Shown here: piece after piece, positions 52,979 through 60,761 of the stretch | Layout: each line of letters opens with the position of its first letter | Numbering within the stretch: the first letter of the stretch is position 1 | From: Nibribacter roseus | GTDB taxonomy: Bacteria; Bacteroidota; Bacteroidia; Cytophagales; Hymenobacteraceae | DNA length: 64,000 nucleotides | Direction of reading: 5' to 3' | Assembly (NCBI RefSeq): GCF_042662225.1 | Contig: NZ_JBHSYQ010000004.1 | Span: 269,170-333,169, forward strand | The notes under the pieces: generated by a model | Database searches by the model: none | What the model was told of the DNA's origin: nothing | Seen by the model: the letters and a program-made list of their open reading frames with translations, nothing else | Translations under genes and position numbers: made by a program

Positions 52979-54535
52979 ATGAGCGAACACCCAGAAGAAT
53001 CCACTTTCTCACAGCATCAGAACATAGATGACAAAACTCGTCTTAAGGCAATAATTGACACGGCTATTGATGGTATAATTACCATTGATGCACGGGGAAC
53101 AATTGAAACGGTTAATCCGGCTGCCGCCAAAGTTTTCGGTTATCTGCCGGAAGAGGTAATAGGGCAGAACATCAAGATTCTGATGCCCGAGCCTGATCGT
53201 AGCCTGCACGACCAGTACATTGAAAATTACCACCGCACCGGCATTGGTCAAATCATAGGTATTGGCCGTGAAGTATTAGGGCGCCGCAAAGATGGAACTG
53301 TGTTCCCGTTTCTGCTTAGCATCAGTGAGGTAAGGCTGCATGACAAGCAGATCTTCACCGGCATTGTGCACGACATTTCTAACCTGAAAAAAGCAGAGGC
53401 GGCCCTGCGCGAAAGCGAAAACAAAATCACCTCTATCATACAGGCGGCAGTAGATGGCATCATCACCATAGATACCCGCGGCATCATGGAGATGGTGAAC
53501 CCATCTGCGGCCAAGCTTTTCGGGTATGACCCTGAGGAACTGCTGGGTAAAAGCATTAACATGCTCATGCCGGAGCCTGACCAAAGCCGCCACGACAAGT
53601 ACATACACAACTATGAGACGACAGGCCACAGAAAGATCATAGGTATTGGCCGGGAAGTGACAGGGCTACGTAAAGACGGCTCTACTTTTCCGTTTTACTT
53701 AAGCATAAGTGAAGTGCAGCTGGCAGATAGGAAAGTGTATACTGGCTTTATTCATGACATTACCCAGCAGAAACTGAACGAAGAAAAGCTGCGTAGGTAC
53801 GCGGCTGAGTTGATGCGCAGTAACTTAGAACTGCAGGATTTTGCCTATGTATCGTCACATGACTTGCAGGAGCCGTTGCGTAAAATACAAGCCTTCGGTG
53901 ACAGGTTGCTCACCAAGGAACAGGACAACCTGAGCGAGCAGGGCAAAGATTACCTGGAACGTATGCTCAATGCGGCCTCGCGCATGCAAAACCTCATCAA
54001 TGATTTGCTCGCTTTCTCCAGAGTCACCTCTAAGGCAACGCCTTTTGTAAAAGTAAGCTTAGACACCATTTTAACAGAGGTACTCTCTGATTTGGAGATA
54101 ACCATTGAGCAGACTGGTGCTACCGTCAACCGCTCGCCTTTGCCCGTTATAGAAGCGGAGCCCACACAAATTCGCCAGCTTTTCCAGAACCTGATCAGCA
54201 ACGCAATTAAGTTCAGAAAAGATGATGAAAAACCGGTTATCAAAATTTCGGCAGAACTTATACAGCTAAAGGAGCACCTGACCGCTACCCCCGGCGATGA
54301 AATGGTTAAATTGTTCATTCAAGACAATGGCATAGGGTTCAACGAAAAGTATCTGGACCGAATTTTCAATATTTTTCAGCGGTTGGAAGGCCAGAAATAC
54401 GTAGGTTCAGGTATTGGTTTGGCCATTTGTCGTAAAATAGCCATTCGGCACGGAGGTGATATTACCGCCCGCAGTCAGCCCGGAGTAGGAACTACTTTTA
54501 TAGTGAGTCTGGCTGTAAAACAACCCCAAGAATAG
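52979..54535 (+). CDS. Histidine kinase with two FixL-like PAS domains
   Basis: A 518-residue cytoplasmic kinase without membrane segments. PAS1 (about 20-135) and PAS2 (about 145-260) are near copies. Each has the FixL-type sequence H-D-x-Y...I-I-G-I-G-R-E-V-x-G-x-R-K-D-G. His77 and His205 align with the FixL heme ligand His200, and Arg97 and Arg225, each 20 residues on, align with Arg220, which senses the ligand. HisKA follows (phospho-His294 in S-S-H-D-L-Q-E-P) and HATPase (about 370-515). Heme binding is an inference from these alignments. It leads a four-gene signalling operon. TTG 52958 is a weaker start. Confidence 0.88.
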   Translation: MSEHPEESTFSQHQNIDDKTRLKAIIDTAIDGIITIDARGTIETVNPAAAKVFGYLPEEVIGQNIKILMPEPDRSLHDQYIENYHRTGIGQIIGIGREVLGRRKDGTVFPFLLSISEVRLHDKQIFTGIVHDISNLKKAEAALRESENKITSIIQAAVDGIITIDTRGIMEMVNPSAAKLFGYDPEELLGKSINMLMPEPDQSRHDKYIHNYETTGHRKIIGIGREVTGLRKDGSTFPFYLSISEVQLADRKVYTGFIHDITQQKLNEEKLRRYAAELMRSNLELQDFAYVSSHDLQEPLRKIQAFGDRLLTKEQDNLSEQGKDYLERMLNAASRMQNLINDLLAFSRVTSKATPFVKVSLDTILTEVLSDLEITIEQTGATVNRSPLPVIEAEPTQIRQLFQNLISNAIKFRKDDEKPVIKISAELIQLKEHLTATPGDEMVKLFIQDNGIGFNEKYLDRIFNIFQRLEGQKYVGSGIGLAICRKIAIRHGGDITARSQPGVGTTFIVSLAVKQPQE

Positions 54536-54551
54536 AAGAAAGTAATAGAAT

Positions 54552-55028
54552 ATGACCGATAACAGAAGCATAAATAAGAGTATTGTTATTCTTATTGCCG
54601 ATGACGATGCCGAAGACCGCATGTTGTTGAAAGAGGCACTGGAGGAAAACAAGCTGCCCAACACCGTTAATTTCGTTGAAAACGGAGAAGAATTAATGGA
54701 TTACCTTCTCCACAACGGCAGGTTCGCCGACAAAGAAAAATACCCGCTGCCTGGCCTTATTCTTCTGGATCTGAACATGCCCAAAAAAGATGGCCGTGAG
54801 GCGCTGAAAGAAATCAAAGAGAATGACAACCTCAAACATTTGCCTGTGGTGGTGCTTACTACATCAAAGGCAGAGGAAGACATTCTGAAAACATATGATT
54901 TGGGCGTCAGCTCTTTCATCACAAAACCGGTAACGTTTGCCTCCTTGGTTGAAATGATGCGAACCCTGGCTGATTATTGGCTGGAACTGGTGGAATTGCC
55001 CAACAACAACAACAACAACATCAAATAA
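54552..55028 (+). CDS. Single-domain response regulator (receiver only)
   Basis: A 158-residue receiver domain of the Rcp1-like type. Acidic pocket A-D-D-D-A-E-D (about 13-19), phospho-Asp73 in L-L-D-L-N-M-P, T/S in V-L-T-T-S and Lys in I-T-K-P. It has no output domain, so it relays the phosphate. The end is a poly-Asn tract (CAA repeat). It starts 16 nt after the kinase and probably takes phosphate from it. Confidence 0.9.
   Translation: MTDNRSINKSIVILIADDDAEDRMLLKEALEENKLPNTVNFVENGEELMDYLLHNGRFADKEKYPLPGLILLDLNMPKKDGREALKEIKENDNLKHLPVVVLTTSKAEEDILKTYDLGVSSFITKPVTFASLVEMMRTLADYWLELVELPNNNNNNIK
55001..55024 (+). repeat. AAC trinucleotide tract
   Basis: About seven consecutive AAC codons at the 3' end of the receiver gene encode poly-Asn. 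Slippage would only change the tail length. Confidence 0.6.
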
Positions 55029-55087
55029 AAGCCATACATCTGGCGCTAAATTTTTTGCATTCAATCCCTAAGAACCCGCTTCTGCCC

Positions 55088-56320
55088 ATGCCTGACAGAA
55101 TAAGGATTTTACTTGTGGATGATGATGAAGATGATTTTATCATTACCCGCGACATTATTTCTGAAATTCCGGCCCGCAATTACCAGCTAGACTGGGCTTC
55201 GTCTTTTGGGGCTGCTTTGGAAAAAATAGCCCTAAAACAGCATGATGTTTATTTAGTGGATTACCGCCTGGGCGCGCATGACGGGCTGGAGCTTATAACC
55301 CAAGCGCTGGAAAACGGCGCTACCGAACCTTTTATCCTGCTCACTGGCCAAACCGACCGCGAAACTGATGAGAAGGCCATGAAGCTGGGTGCCTCTGACT
55401 ATCTGGTGAAAGGTAACATCAATCCGTATGATCTGGAGCGATCTATCCGCTACAGCATTGAGCACGCTAAAAGCTTGGTGGAGATTCAGAAACTGAACAC
55501 CGAGCTGGAGCAGCGGGTAGCCGCCCGTACCCGTGAACTGGCCGAGGCCATCAAGAAGCTGGAGAAAACAAACAAAAGCCTTTTTGAGGCGCAGCAGGAA
55601 ATCCGGAAAGCCTTGCAAAAGGAAAAAGACCTGAACGAGCTCAAAAGCAGGTTTGTGACCATTGCGTCGCACGAATTCCGCACTCCTTTGAGTACAGTTT
55701 TGTCCTCGGCTTCGCTCATCAGCAAATACCAGCGTACCGAAGACGATGATAAGCGCCAGAAGCACGTTACTCGCATAAAGTCGGCGGTAAGTAATCTCAC
55801 CAGCATTCTGAACGATTTCCTGAGTTTAAGCCGCATAGAGGAAGGTAAGATTTACAACGTGCCCACTAATTTTGAGCTGCAGCCGTTCATGGAGGAGATT
55901 GTTGATGAAATGCAAGGCTACATACGGGTAGGGCAAAAGATCCATTACCAGCACCAGGGCAACTCTGGCGCAGTGACTTTAGACAAGCACATCCTCAAAA
56001 ACATTATGCTCAACCTGCTCTCCAACGCTAGCAAATATTCCGCAGAGGGTAAAAATATTTATCTTACCACCCAAACCGATGACCAGCAGGTTATTTTAGC
56101 GGTGAAAGATGAAGGCATTGGTATTCCAGAAGCTGATCAGGCTCACTTGTTCTCACCGTTTTTCAGGGCCGGGAATGCCGTTAATTATGAGGGAACTGGC
56201 CTCGGCCTCAATATTGTAAAGCGCTACGTTGATATCTTAAACGGCACTCTGGAATTTGAAAGCGCCGCCAGTGAGGGTACCTCGTTTATCATTAAAATGC
56301 AGAAACACCAGACCGCATGA
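55088..56320 (+). CDS. Receiver-histidine kinase hybrid
   Basis: A 410-residue protein. Receiver domain 1-125 with acidic V-D-D-D-E-D-D and phospho-Asp58 in L-V-D-Y-R-L-G. A coiled-coil linker (about 140-180) precedes HisKA with phospho-His195 in I-A-S-H-E-F-R-T-P and HATPase with G-T-G-L-G-L-N. No membrane segment. ATG 55088 lies 59 nt after the preceding stop; an earlier open frame is a poly-Gln shadow. Its last codons overlap the next gene in an ATGA. Confidence 0.88.
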   Translation: MPDRIRILLVDDDEDDFIITRDIISEIPARNYQLDWASSFGAALEKIALKQHDVYLVDYRLGAHDGLELITQALENGATEPFILLTGQTDRETDEKAMKLGASDYLVKGNINPYDLERSIRYSIEHAKSLVEIQKLNTELEQRVAARTRELAEAIKKLEKTNKSLFEAQQEIRKALQKEKDLNELKSRFVTIASHEFRTPLSTVLSSASLISKYQRTEDDDKRQKHVTRIKSAVSNLTSILNDFLSLSRIEEGKIYNVPTNFELQPFMEEIVDEMQGYIRVGQKIHYQHQGNSGAVTLDKHILKNIMLNLLSNASKYSAEGKNIYLTTQTDDQQVILAVKDEGIGIPEADQAHLFSPFFRAGNAVNYEGTGLGLNIVKRYVDILNGTLEFESAASEGTSFIIKMQKHQTA

Positions 56321-57378
56321 AAAAGATACTGCTCATAGAAGACAACAACGAAATAAGAGAGAACATAGCCGAAATTCTTTCTTTAGCCAACTATGATATT
56401 CTGGAAGCTGAGAACGGGAAAGTAGGGGTGGAGCTGGCCAAGAATGAGAAGCCTGACCTCATTATCTGCGACATCATGATGCCACAGCTTGACGGGTATG
56501 GCGTACTGCACATGCTGAGTAAAATTCCGGCAACCTCTGGTATTCCTTTCATTTTCTTAACGGCAAAATCAGAGAAAGACGACTTCCGGAAGGGCATGAA
56601 CCTGGGCGCCGACGATTACCTGATCAAGCCATTTGATGATCTGGAGCTACTGGATGCCGTGGAGATGCGCCTGAAGAAAAACGAAATCCTTCGCGCCGAT
56701 TTCCAGAAGAATGCGGAAGGCCTGAACAACTTCATGCAGGAAGCCAAAGGGTTGGAGGAGCTGGATAGCCTCATTTCAAATGAACGCAAAATCTCAGTGT
56801 ACAAGAAAAAGCAACAGCTGTTTGCCGAAGGTCAATATCCGCACTCGCTGTTTTTCCTGAACAAAGGCAAAGTAAAAGCCTTTAAAACCAATGAAGAAGG
56901 TCGTGAATACATTACCAACCTCTACAAAGAAGGAGAGTTCATTGGTTATCTGGATTTGCTGGAAGACAAAACTTACCGCGAATCTGCGGTGGCGCTGGAA
57001 GATTCAGAGTTAGTGATCATTAACAAAGAAGAATTTCACTCACTGCTGTACCAAAACCGCGACGTAGCCAACAAGTTTATTAAAATACTTTCTGGTGATT
57101 TAGCCGATAGGGAAGAGCGCCTGCTCAAACTGGCCTACAATTCGGTGCGGAAACGCGTGGCCGAAGCCTTGCTTTTGGTGGAGAAGCAGTACCAACAGGA
57201 GAAAGGAAAGAACTTCCAGGTTACCATCTCCCGAGAAGATTTAGCTAACATTGTAGGTGCCTCCAAAGAAACCGTTATCCGTACCCTCTCTGATTTCAAA
57301 GACGAGAAATTGATTGACATCAACGGCGGTAAAATCACTATCGTCAACTCAGAGAAACTAGCCCGCATGCGGAATTAA
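56317..57378 (+). CDS. Receiver fused to Crp/Fnr regulator
   Basis: A 353-residue fusion protein. Receiver 1-120, phospho-Asp52 in I-I-C-D-I-M-M-P and Lys in L-I-K-P. A cyclic-nucleotide-like domain (about 150-265, S-L-F-F-L-N-K-G-K-V-K-A-F) and a Crp/Fnr helix-turn-helix (about 285-345, S-R-E-D-L-A-N-I-V-G-A-S-K-E-T-V-I-R-T-L) follow. There is no Cys cluster for an Fnr-type iron-sulfur cluster, so oxygen would have to be sensed by the partner kinase. It overlaps the hybrid kinase by 4 nt (ATGA), which implies coupled translation. Confidence 0.9.
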   Translation: MKKILLIEDNNEIRENIAEILSLANYDILEAENGKVGVELAKNEKPDLIICDIMMPQLDGYGVLHMLSKIPATSGIPFIFLTAKSEKDDFRKGMNLGADDYLIKPFDDLELLDAVEMRLKKNEILRADFQKNAEGLNNFMQEAKGLEELDSLISNERKISVYKKKQQLFAEGQYPHSLFFLNKGKVKAFKTNEEGREYITNLYKEGEFIGYLDLLEDKTYRESAVALEDSELVIINKEEFHSLLYQNRDVANKFIKILSGDLADREERLLKLAYNSVRKRVAEALLLVEKQYQQEKGKNFQVTISREDLANIVGASKETVIRTLSDFKDEKLIDINGGKITIVNSEKLARMRN

Positions 57379-57480
57379 TGAGCAATGATTAATGATCAAT
57401 GAGTAATGATTATTGCTCAGAGAGAAATGATTAAACATTTTATGATCTGGGAGCTGTAAAATGTTCTGAGAGCATTTATC

Positions 57481-57535
57481 AAAGCTGTTTTGAGACTGTT
57501 TTAAGAAAAATAGGTGCAAAACAGCTTTGTTTTTT
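57481..57535 (+). terminator. Nested palindromic element copy 21 with T-tract
   Basis: AAAGCTGTTTT and AAAACAGCTTT form an 11-bp outer stem (57481-57528), followed by a run of Ts. It is the last gene-end element of the signalling operon. Confidence 0.7.
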
Positions 57536-57625
57536 TATACAGGAGGTCGTTCTTATTACTCATTACTCACTACTCACTGTTCATTATTTATTACTCATTA
57601 AATTGACAACTATCTCCCTTAAAGA

Positions 57626-57637
57626 TGACAATGGTCA
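57626..57637. promoter_or_regulatory. TGAC-N4-GTCA dyad upstream of hemA
   Basis: TGACAATGGTCA, flanked as A-TGAC-AATG-GTCA-T. It is the same spaced dyad as at 52911-52922. It also argues against the in-frame ATG at 57625 as the hemA start. Confidence 0.5.
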
Positions 57638-57639
57638 TG

Positions 57640-57664
57640 TTTCTGGCCTCTGGAAAGCCAGAAA
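57640..57664 (+). promoter_or_regulatory. Hairpin in the hemA leader
   Basis: TTTCTGGC-CTCTGGAAA-GCCAGAAA, an 8-bp stem between the dyad and the hemA ATG. It could affect hemA translation or be part of the 5' end. Confidence 0.35.
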
Positions 57665-57687
57665 TTTGCATGGTAATAAATACAACC

Positions 57688-58953
57688 ATGCAGCATCAGT
57701 TTAAAGCCCTCACTTTATCTTATAAAAACGCTCCCATTGCCATAAGAGAAATGGTAGCCCTGAATGAGATTGGCTGTAAAAATTTATTAGACAAAATAAG
57801 AGAGTTTACAACCGCCCAGGAGGTGCTGGTGTTGTCTACCTGCAACCGCACCGAGGTATACTACAGTGCCGAAGAAGACTTGAGCCGGGAGATCATTAAA
57901 CTGATAGCCATTGAGAAGGGCTTTTTGGCTACCAGTGTCATTGCTCCTTATTTCCTGAACATACAAAACCACCAGAATGCGGTGCAGCACCTGTTCAACG
58001 TAGCCATTGGGCTGGAGTCGCAGGTGGTGGGAGATTTCCAGATACTGAACCAGGTGAAGAACGCGTACCAGTGGGCAACCGATGCCGGAGCCGTAGGGCC
58101 TTTCCTGCACCGTTTGCTGCACTCCGTTTTCTTCACGAATAAGCGCGTGGCCAATGAAACAGCTTTCAGAGACGGCGCCGCCTCGGTGGCATACGCAACC
58201 GTTGAACTGGTGGAAGAGCTAACCAAAGAAATTGAGAACCCCAGGGTTTTGATGATTGGCGTGGGCGAAATGGGTACGAACGTATGCCTGAACTTCCAGA
58301 AGTCAAAGATAAAGAATGTGATTGTGGCTAACCGCACCCACCACAAAGCTTTAGATCTGGCTCAAAAAGCCAATGCGCAGGCGGTGTATTGGGAAAACAT
58401 AAATGAGGAAATTGCGCTAGCCGACGTGGTGATTTCTTCTGTTCCCGGAGACTGCTTTACCATTACCAAGAAAGACCTGACCGAAACAGCAGCCACCAGT
58501 GAACCAAAGTTTTTCCTGGACCTGTCTATGCCCCGCAGCATACAAGATGATTTAGCCACTATTGCTGGGGTGAAAGTATTTAATGTTGACGCCATTCATA
58601 ACCGCGCCACCGAAGCTCTAAAGAAGCGTTTAGCCGCTATTCCTGCGGTGCAAAACATCATAGCAGAGTCCACGGCCGATTTTCATACCTGGGCGCAGGA
58701 AATGTCTCTTTCCCCGGCTATTCAGCAGTTCAAGAACCGTTTAGAGGAGATAAGACAGCAGGAGGTAGCTCGGGCTTTGAAGAAAATGAATATCCAGGAC
58801 CAGGAGTTGCTGGAAATGGTTACTAAGAACATTTTGAACAAGATTGTAAAGCTGCCTGTACTGGAACTGAAAGCAGCTTGTCAGCGGGGCGAATCTGAAA
58901 TTCTGTTGGAAGGGTTAACTGCCCTGTTTAATCTGGAGCAGGAGGTAGCGTAG
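57688..58953 (+). CDS. hemA: Glutamyl-tRNA reductase
   Basis: A 421-residue enzyme that makes glutamate-1-semialdehyde from glutamyl-tRNA, the first step of C5 heme biosynthesis. The catalytic Cys lies in L-S-T-C-N-R-T-E (about 46-53), followed by the catalytic domain, the NADPH loop G-V-G-E-M-G-T-N (about 190), V-A-N-R-T-H and D-L-S-M-P-R. ATG 57688 is chosen, since earlier ATGs overlap the dyad and hairpin. A heme-synthesis gene beside a probable heme-PAS kinase fits one oxygen/heme theme. Confidence 0.93.
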   Translation: MQHQFKALTLSYKNAPIAIREMVALNEIGCKNLLDKIREFTTAQEVLVLSTCNRTEVYYSAEEDLSREIIKLIAIEKGFLATSVIAPYFLNIQNHQNAVQHLFNVAIGLESQVVGDFQILNQVKNAYQWATDAGAVGPFLHRLLHSVFFTNKRVANETAFRDGAASVAYATVELVEELTKEIENPRVLMIGVGEMGTNVCLNFQKSKIKNVIVANRTHHKALDLAQKANAQAVYWENINEEIALADVVISSVPGDCFTITKKDLTETAATSEPKFFLDLSMPRSIQDDLATIAGVKVFNVDAIHNRATEALKKRLAAIPAVQNIIAESTADFHTWAQEMSLSPAIQQFKNRLEEIRQQEVARALKKMNIQDQELLEMVTKNILNKIVKLPVLELKAACQRGESEILLEGLTALFNLEQEVA

Positions 58954-59050
58954 TTTTTAAGTATCAGCAGATCAGCCTCTGGTATGCTGCGAGGCAGGCA
59001 TGTTTTTATACAGTATGAGCAGAAGTACGCTCATGATTTAAAATCAAAGA

Positions 59051-59788
59051 TCAGACAATGGCTACGTTGTTTGCCCATACTTCCTTCATCACCTCATCTA
59101 AATCTTGCAAAGCTTTAGAGCAGTCGCCAAAAAATGAAGAGCCATGCATAGTGGCAAGCGTTTTGGGTTTTAGATCTGCCAGCTCATAAAGCATCTGTTT
59201 GGTTTTGTGTGAATAGGGGGTGTAATCCATTAAGGGGCCGCTTTCATATGCTAAAAGCGCAGACTTGTGCGAATCTAAAATGTCTTTATCAGTAAGTGCT
59301 GTTGCATCACCATTCTGATGAAAGAGATCAGAACAAAGCAAAGTTTTATCTGTTTCCTCAAACATAACTCCTGCGTCCCAGCCGTGGGGTAGGTGCGGGG
59401 TTCTTATGAACCGGTACTGACGTTTGCCAGTGTTCAACACGTCGCCACTTTGCATGGCAAGCGCAGGGCGAATGGCAAAATCAGCCATATTCACCAAAGC
59501 ACCCACTTCACTACATACAGCCTTAGCGTTCGGGGCAATTTGTAACCACTCATTCAAGGCACCGCACTCATCTACTTCAAAATGGCTAAAGCCAATCCAC
59601 CTAAGTTGTTTCGGATCAAGTAAAGAACCAACTGCCTTTAGTAAGACAGGAAACATCTGCTTCATGCCCGCATGGTATAACAGGGGCTCATCGTCTTTTA
59701 TAATAAAATGGTTAAACTGTAATTGAATTTCTGGTACATAAACCGAAATCCGGTACACGTCAGCTGAGATTTCATCAATTTGATACAT
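59051..59788 (-). CDS. ODP-type di-iron MBL-fold protein
   Basis: A 245-residue protein resembling the oxygen-binding di-iron domain of flavodiiron proteins, without a flavodoxin part. The metal motif reads S-H-F-E-V-D-E-C-G-A-L-N-E-W-L (about 92-106); flavodiiron proteins have H-x-E-x-D-H, so the second His is Glu. H-L-P-H-G-W-D-A, C-S-D-L-F-H and M-H-G-S-S carry the remaining ligands. ODP proteins bind oxygen and act as sensors in several bacteria. It is divergent from hemA and downstream of the oxygen-type kinase cluster. Confidence 0.78.
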   Translation of the reverse strand: MYQIDEISADVYRISVYVPEIQLQFNHFIIKDDEPLLYHAGMKQMFPVLLKAVGSLLDPKQLRWIGFSHFEVDECGALNEWLQIAPNAKAVCSEVGALVNMADFAIRPALAMQSGDVLNTGKRQYRFIRTPHLPHGWDAGVMFEETDKTLLCSDLFHQNGDATALTDKDILDSHKSALLAYESGPLMDYTPYSHKTKQMLYELADLKPKTLATMHGSSFFGDCSKALQDLDEVMKEVWANNVAIV

Positions 59789-60184
59789 AGCTCTTGTATA
59801 AATAGGTGGAATTCTAATTTATTGATAATCACAAAATCTAGAAATACTCAACTACCCGTGGGGGTATTAGTGGGTGAGCCATGCCCTGAAATATGTTCAG
59901 GCCTGCCGGCTTTCTCTTTCTTACAGGTTAAATCTTTCTTATAAGTTTACTTGCTATTACTTATGATCTCTTCTGTCTTATTTGATCTGTAAGATGCCAC
60001 GAAGCGGTTGATTTACGGCTGTAATATCAAGGTATAAAATTTTCTTTAATATCTTAGCAAAAAGCCTGTTAGTTTATTGTTTTCTAACGTTTTAAGTGGA
60101 GCTGATGGTGGAGGAGGAGCCTTGCATATTAACTGCGCTTTGTCAGCGGTTATTAGTCTTAAAGTTACCTTTGCAATAATGAAT
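59789..60184. other. Intergenic region before the cassette-like block
   Basis: No gene is supported. A GTTAGAA-type sequence occurs (minus-strand CGTTAGAA near 60090-60096), possibly the outer end of the first cassette, but no convincing paired site was found. Confidence 0.35.
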
Positions 60185-60682
60185 TCAGTTAGTTGCTTTA
60201 TCTACTTGGAAAGGTCCGTAAAAAAGTTTTTGCACATCTGCAGTAGCATTCTTCTTAAGAATTAATTCTCTGAACTCCTGAAAGTTAACATAAAACGCCC
60301 TTGGGAAGAAGCTTACAGATTTTTCTAATCCATTACCCTCTTTATAAACTAATTTCCACCGGTACATTTTGTTAAGATGGAATGGTTTCATTTTCATAGA
60401 GAGAATATTAATAAGAGGAATCTTCTCATCCATATTTTTAGATTTAATATAAAGGTATTCACTGTCGTACGCAATAATCTTTTCTCTATCAAAAAAACGG
60501 AAGAAGAAGTAGCCAATTATTGCAAAAACTAATGAAACAGCCAGTTGAAGAATAAGTGAGCCATTATCTTTTGGTTTATTTAGATTAAACAGCAGGGGTA
60601 AGTTTATATAACATAACATCACCACCCATGGAATGATAAAGAACCGGTATATTCTGGAATTGGAAACTAGTCTTTTATGCAT
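60185..60682 (-). CDS. Cassette gene: membrane protein, two TM segments
   Basis: A 165-residue protein, family not recognised. Two hydrophobic helices (about 12-32 and 43-62) are followed by a cytosolic beta-rich domain (about 68-150, I-I-A-Y-D-S-E-Y-L-Y-I-K start) of PH-like layout, as in small orphan bacterial membrane proteins. The gene is more AT-rich than the xylan locus. It is the last gene of the inverted-repeat-separated minus-strand block. Function unknown. Confidence 0.6.
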   Translation of the reverse strand: MHKRLVSNSRIYRFFIIPWVVMLCYINLPLLFNLNKPKDNGSLILQLAVSLVFAIIGYFFFRFFDREKIIAYDSEYLYIKSKNMDEKIPLINILSMKMKPFHLNKMYRWKLVYKEGNGLEKSVSFFPRAFYVNFQEFRELILKKNATADVQKLFYGPFQVDKATN

Positions 60683-60687
60683 TTTAT

Positions 60688-60761
60688 ATCACCGGTTAGT
60701 GTACACAGCGACGGAGGTCGTCGGCCGATTCTGGAGTTAGCGCATTGTTGTGCAAAGTTAT
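60688..60761 (-). repeat. Cassette-boundary repeat R5
   Basis: Between two minus-strand genes: plus strand ACCGGTTAGTGTAC, centre GGTCGTCGGCC (60716-60726), then GTTGTGCAAAGTTAT (60747-60761). The last 15 nt are the inverse of 61619-61633 with one mismatch. Confidence 0.65.

Larger units (their letters stand above)
57379..57687. other. Regulatory and repeat-rich region before hemA
   Basis: It contains two TAATGAGTAATGA-type tracts in inverted orientation (about 57386-57420 and 57550-57600), palindromic copy 21 between them, the dyad at 57626-57637 and a hairpin at 57640-57664. No gene is seen. Confidence 0.5.

Noticed and set aside
54977..55087. Extension of the receiver-kinase hybrid upstream through a poly-Gln tract
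   Set aside because: It is the shifted frame of the AAC tract at the end of the preceding gene. The receiver domain begins at ATG 55088.
55225..55245. Right-arm-like match (AGCCCTAAAACAGCA) to the palindromic family inside a coding gene
   Set aside because: Only one arm is present and it encodes conserved receiver residues, so it is a chance match.
60077..60265. Short plus-strand frame overlapping the end of the first cassette gene
   Set aside because: It is short, overlaps the better supported minus-strand gene and has no similarity to any known family.
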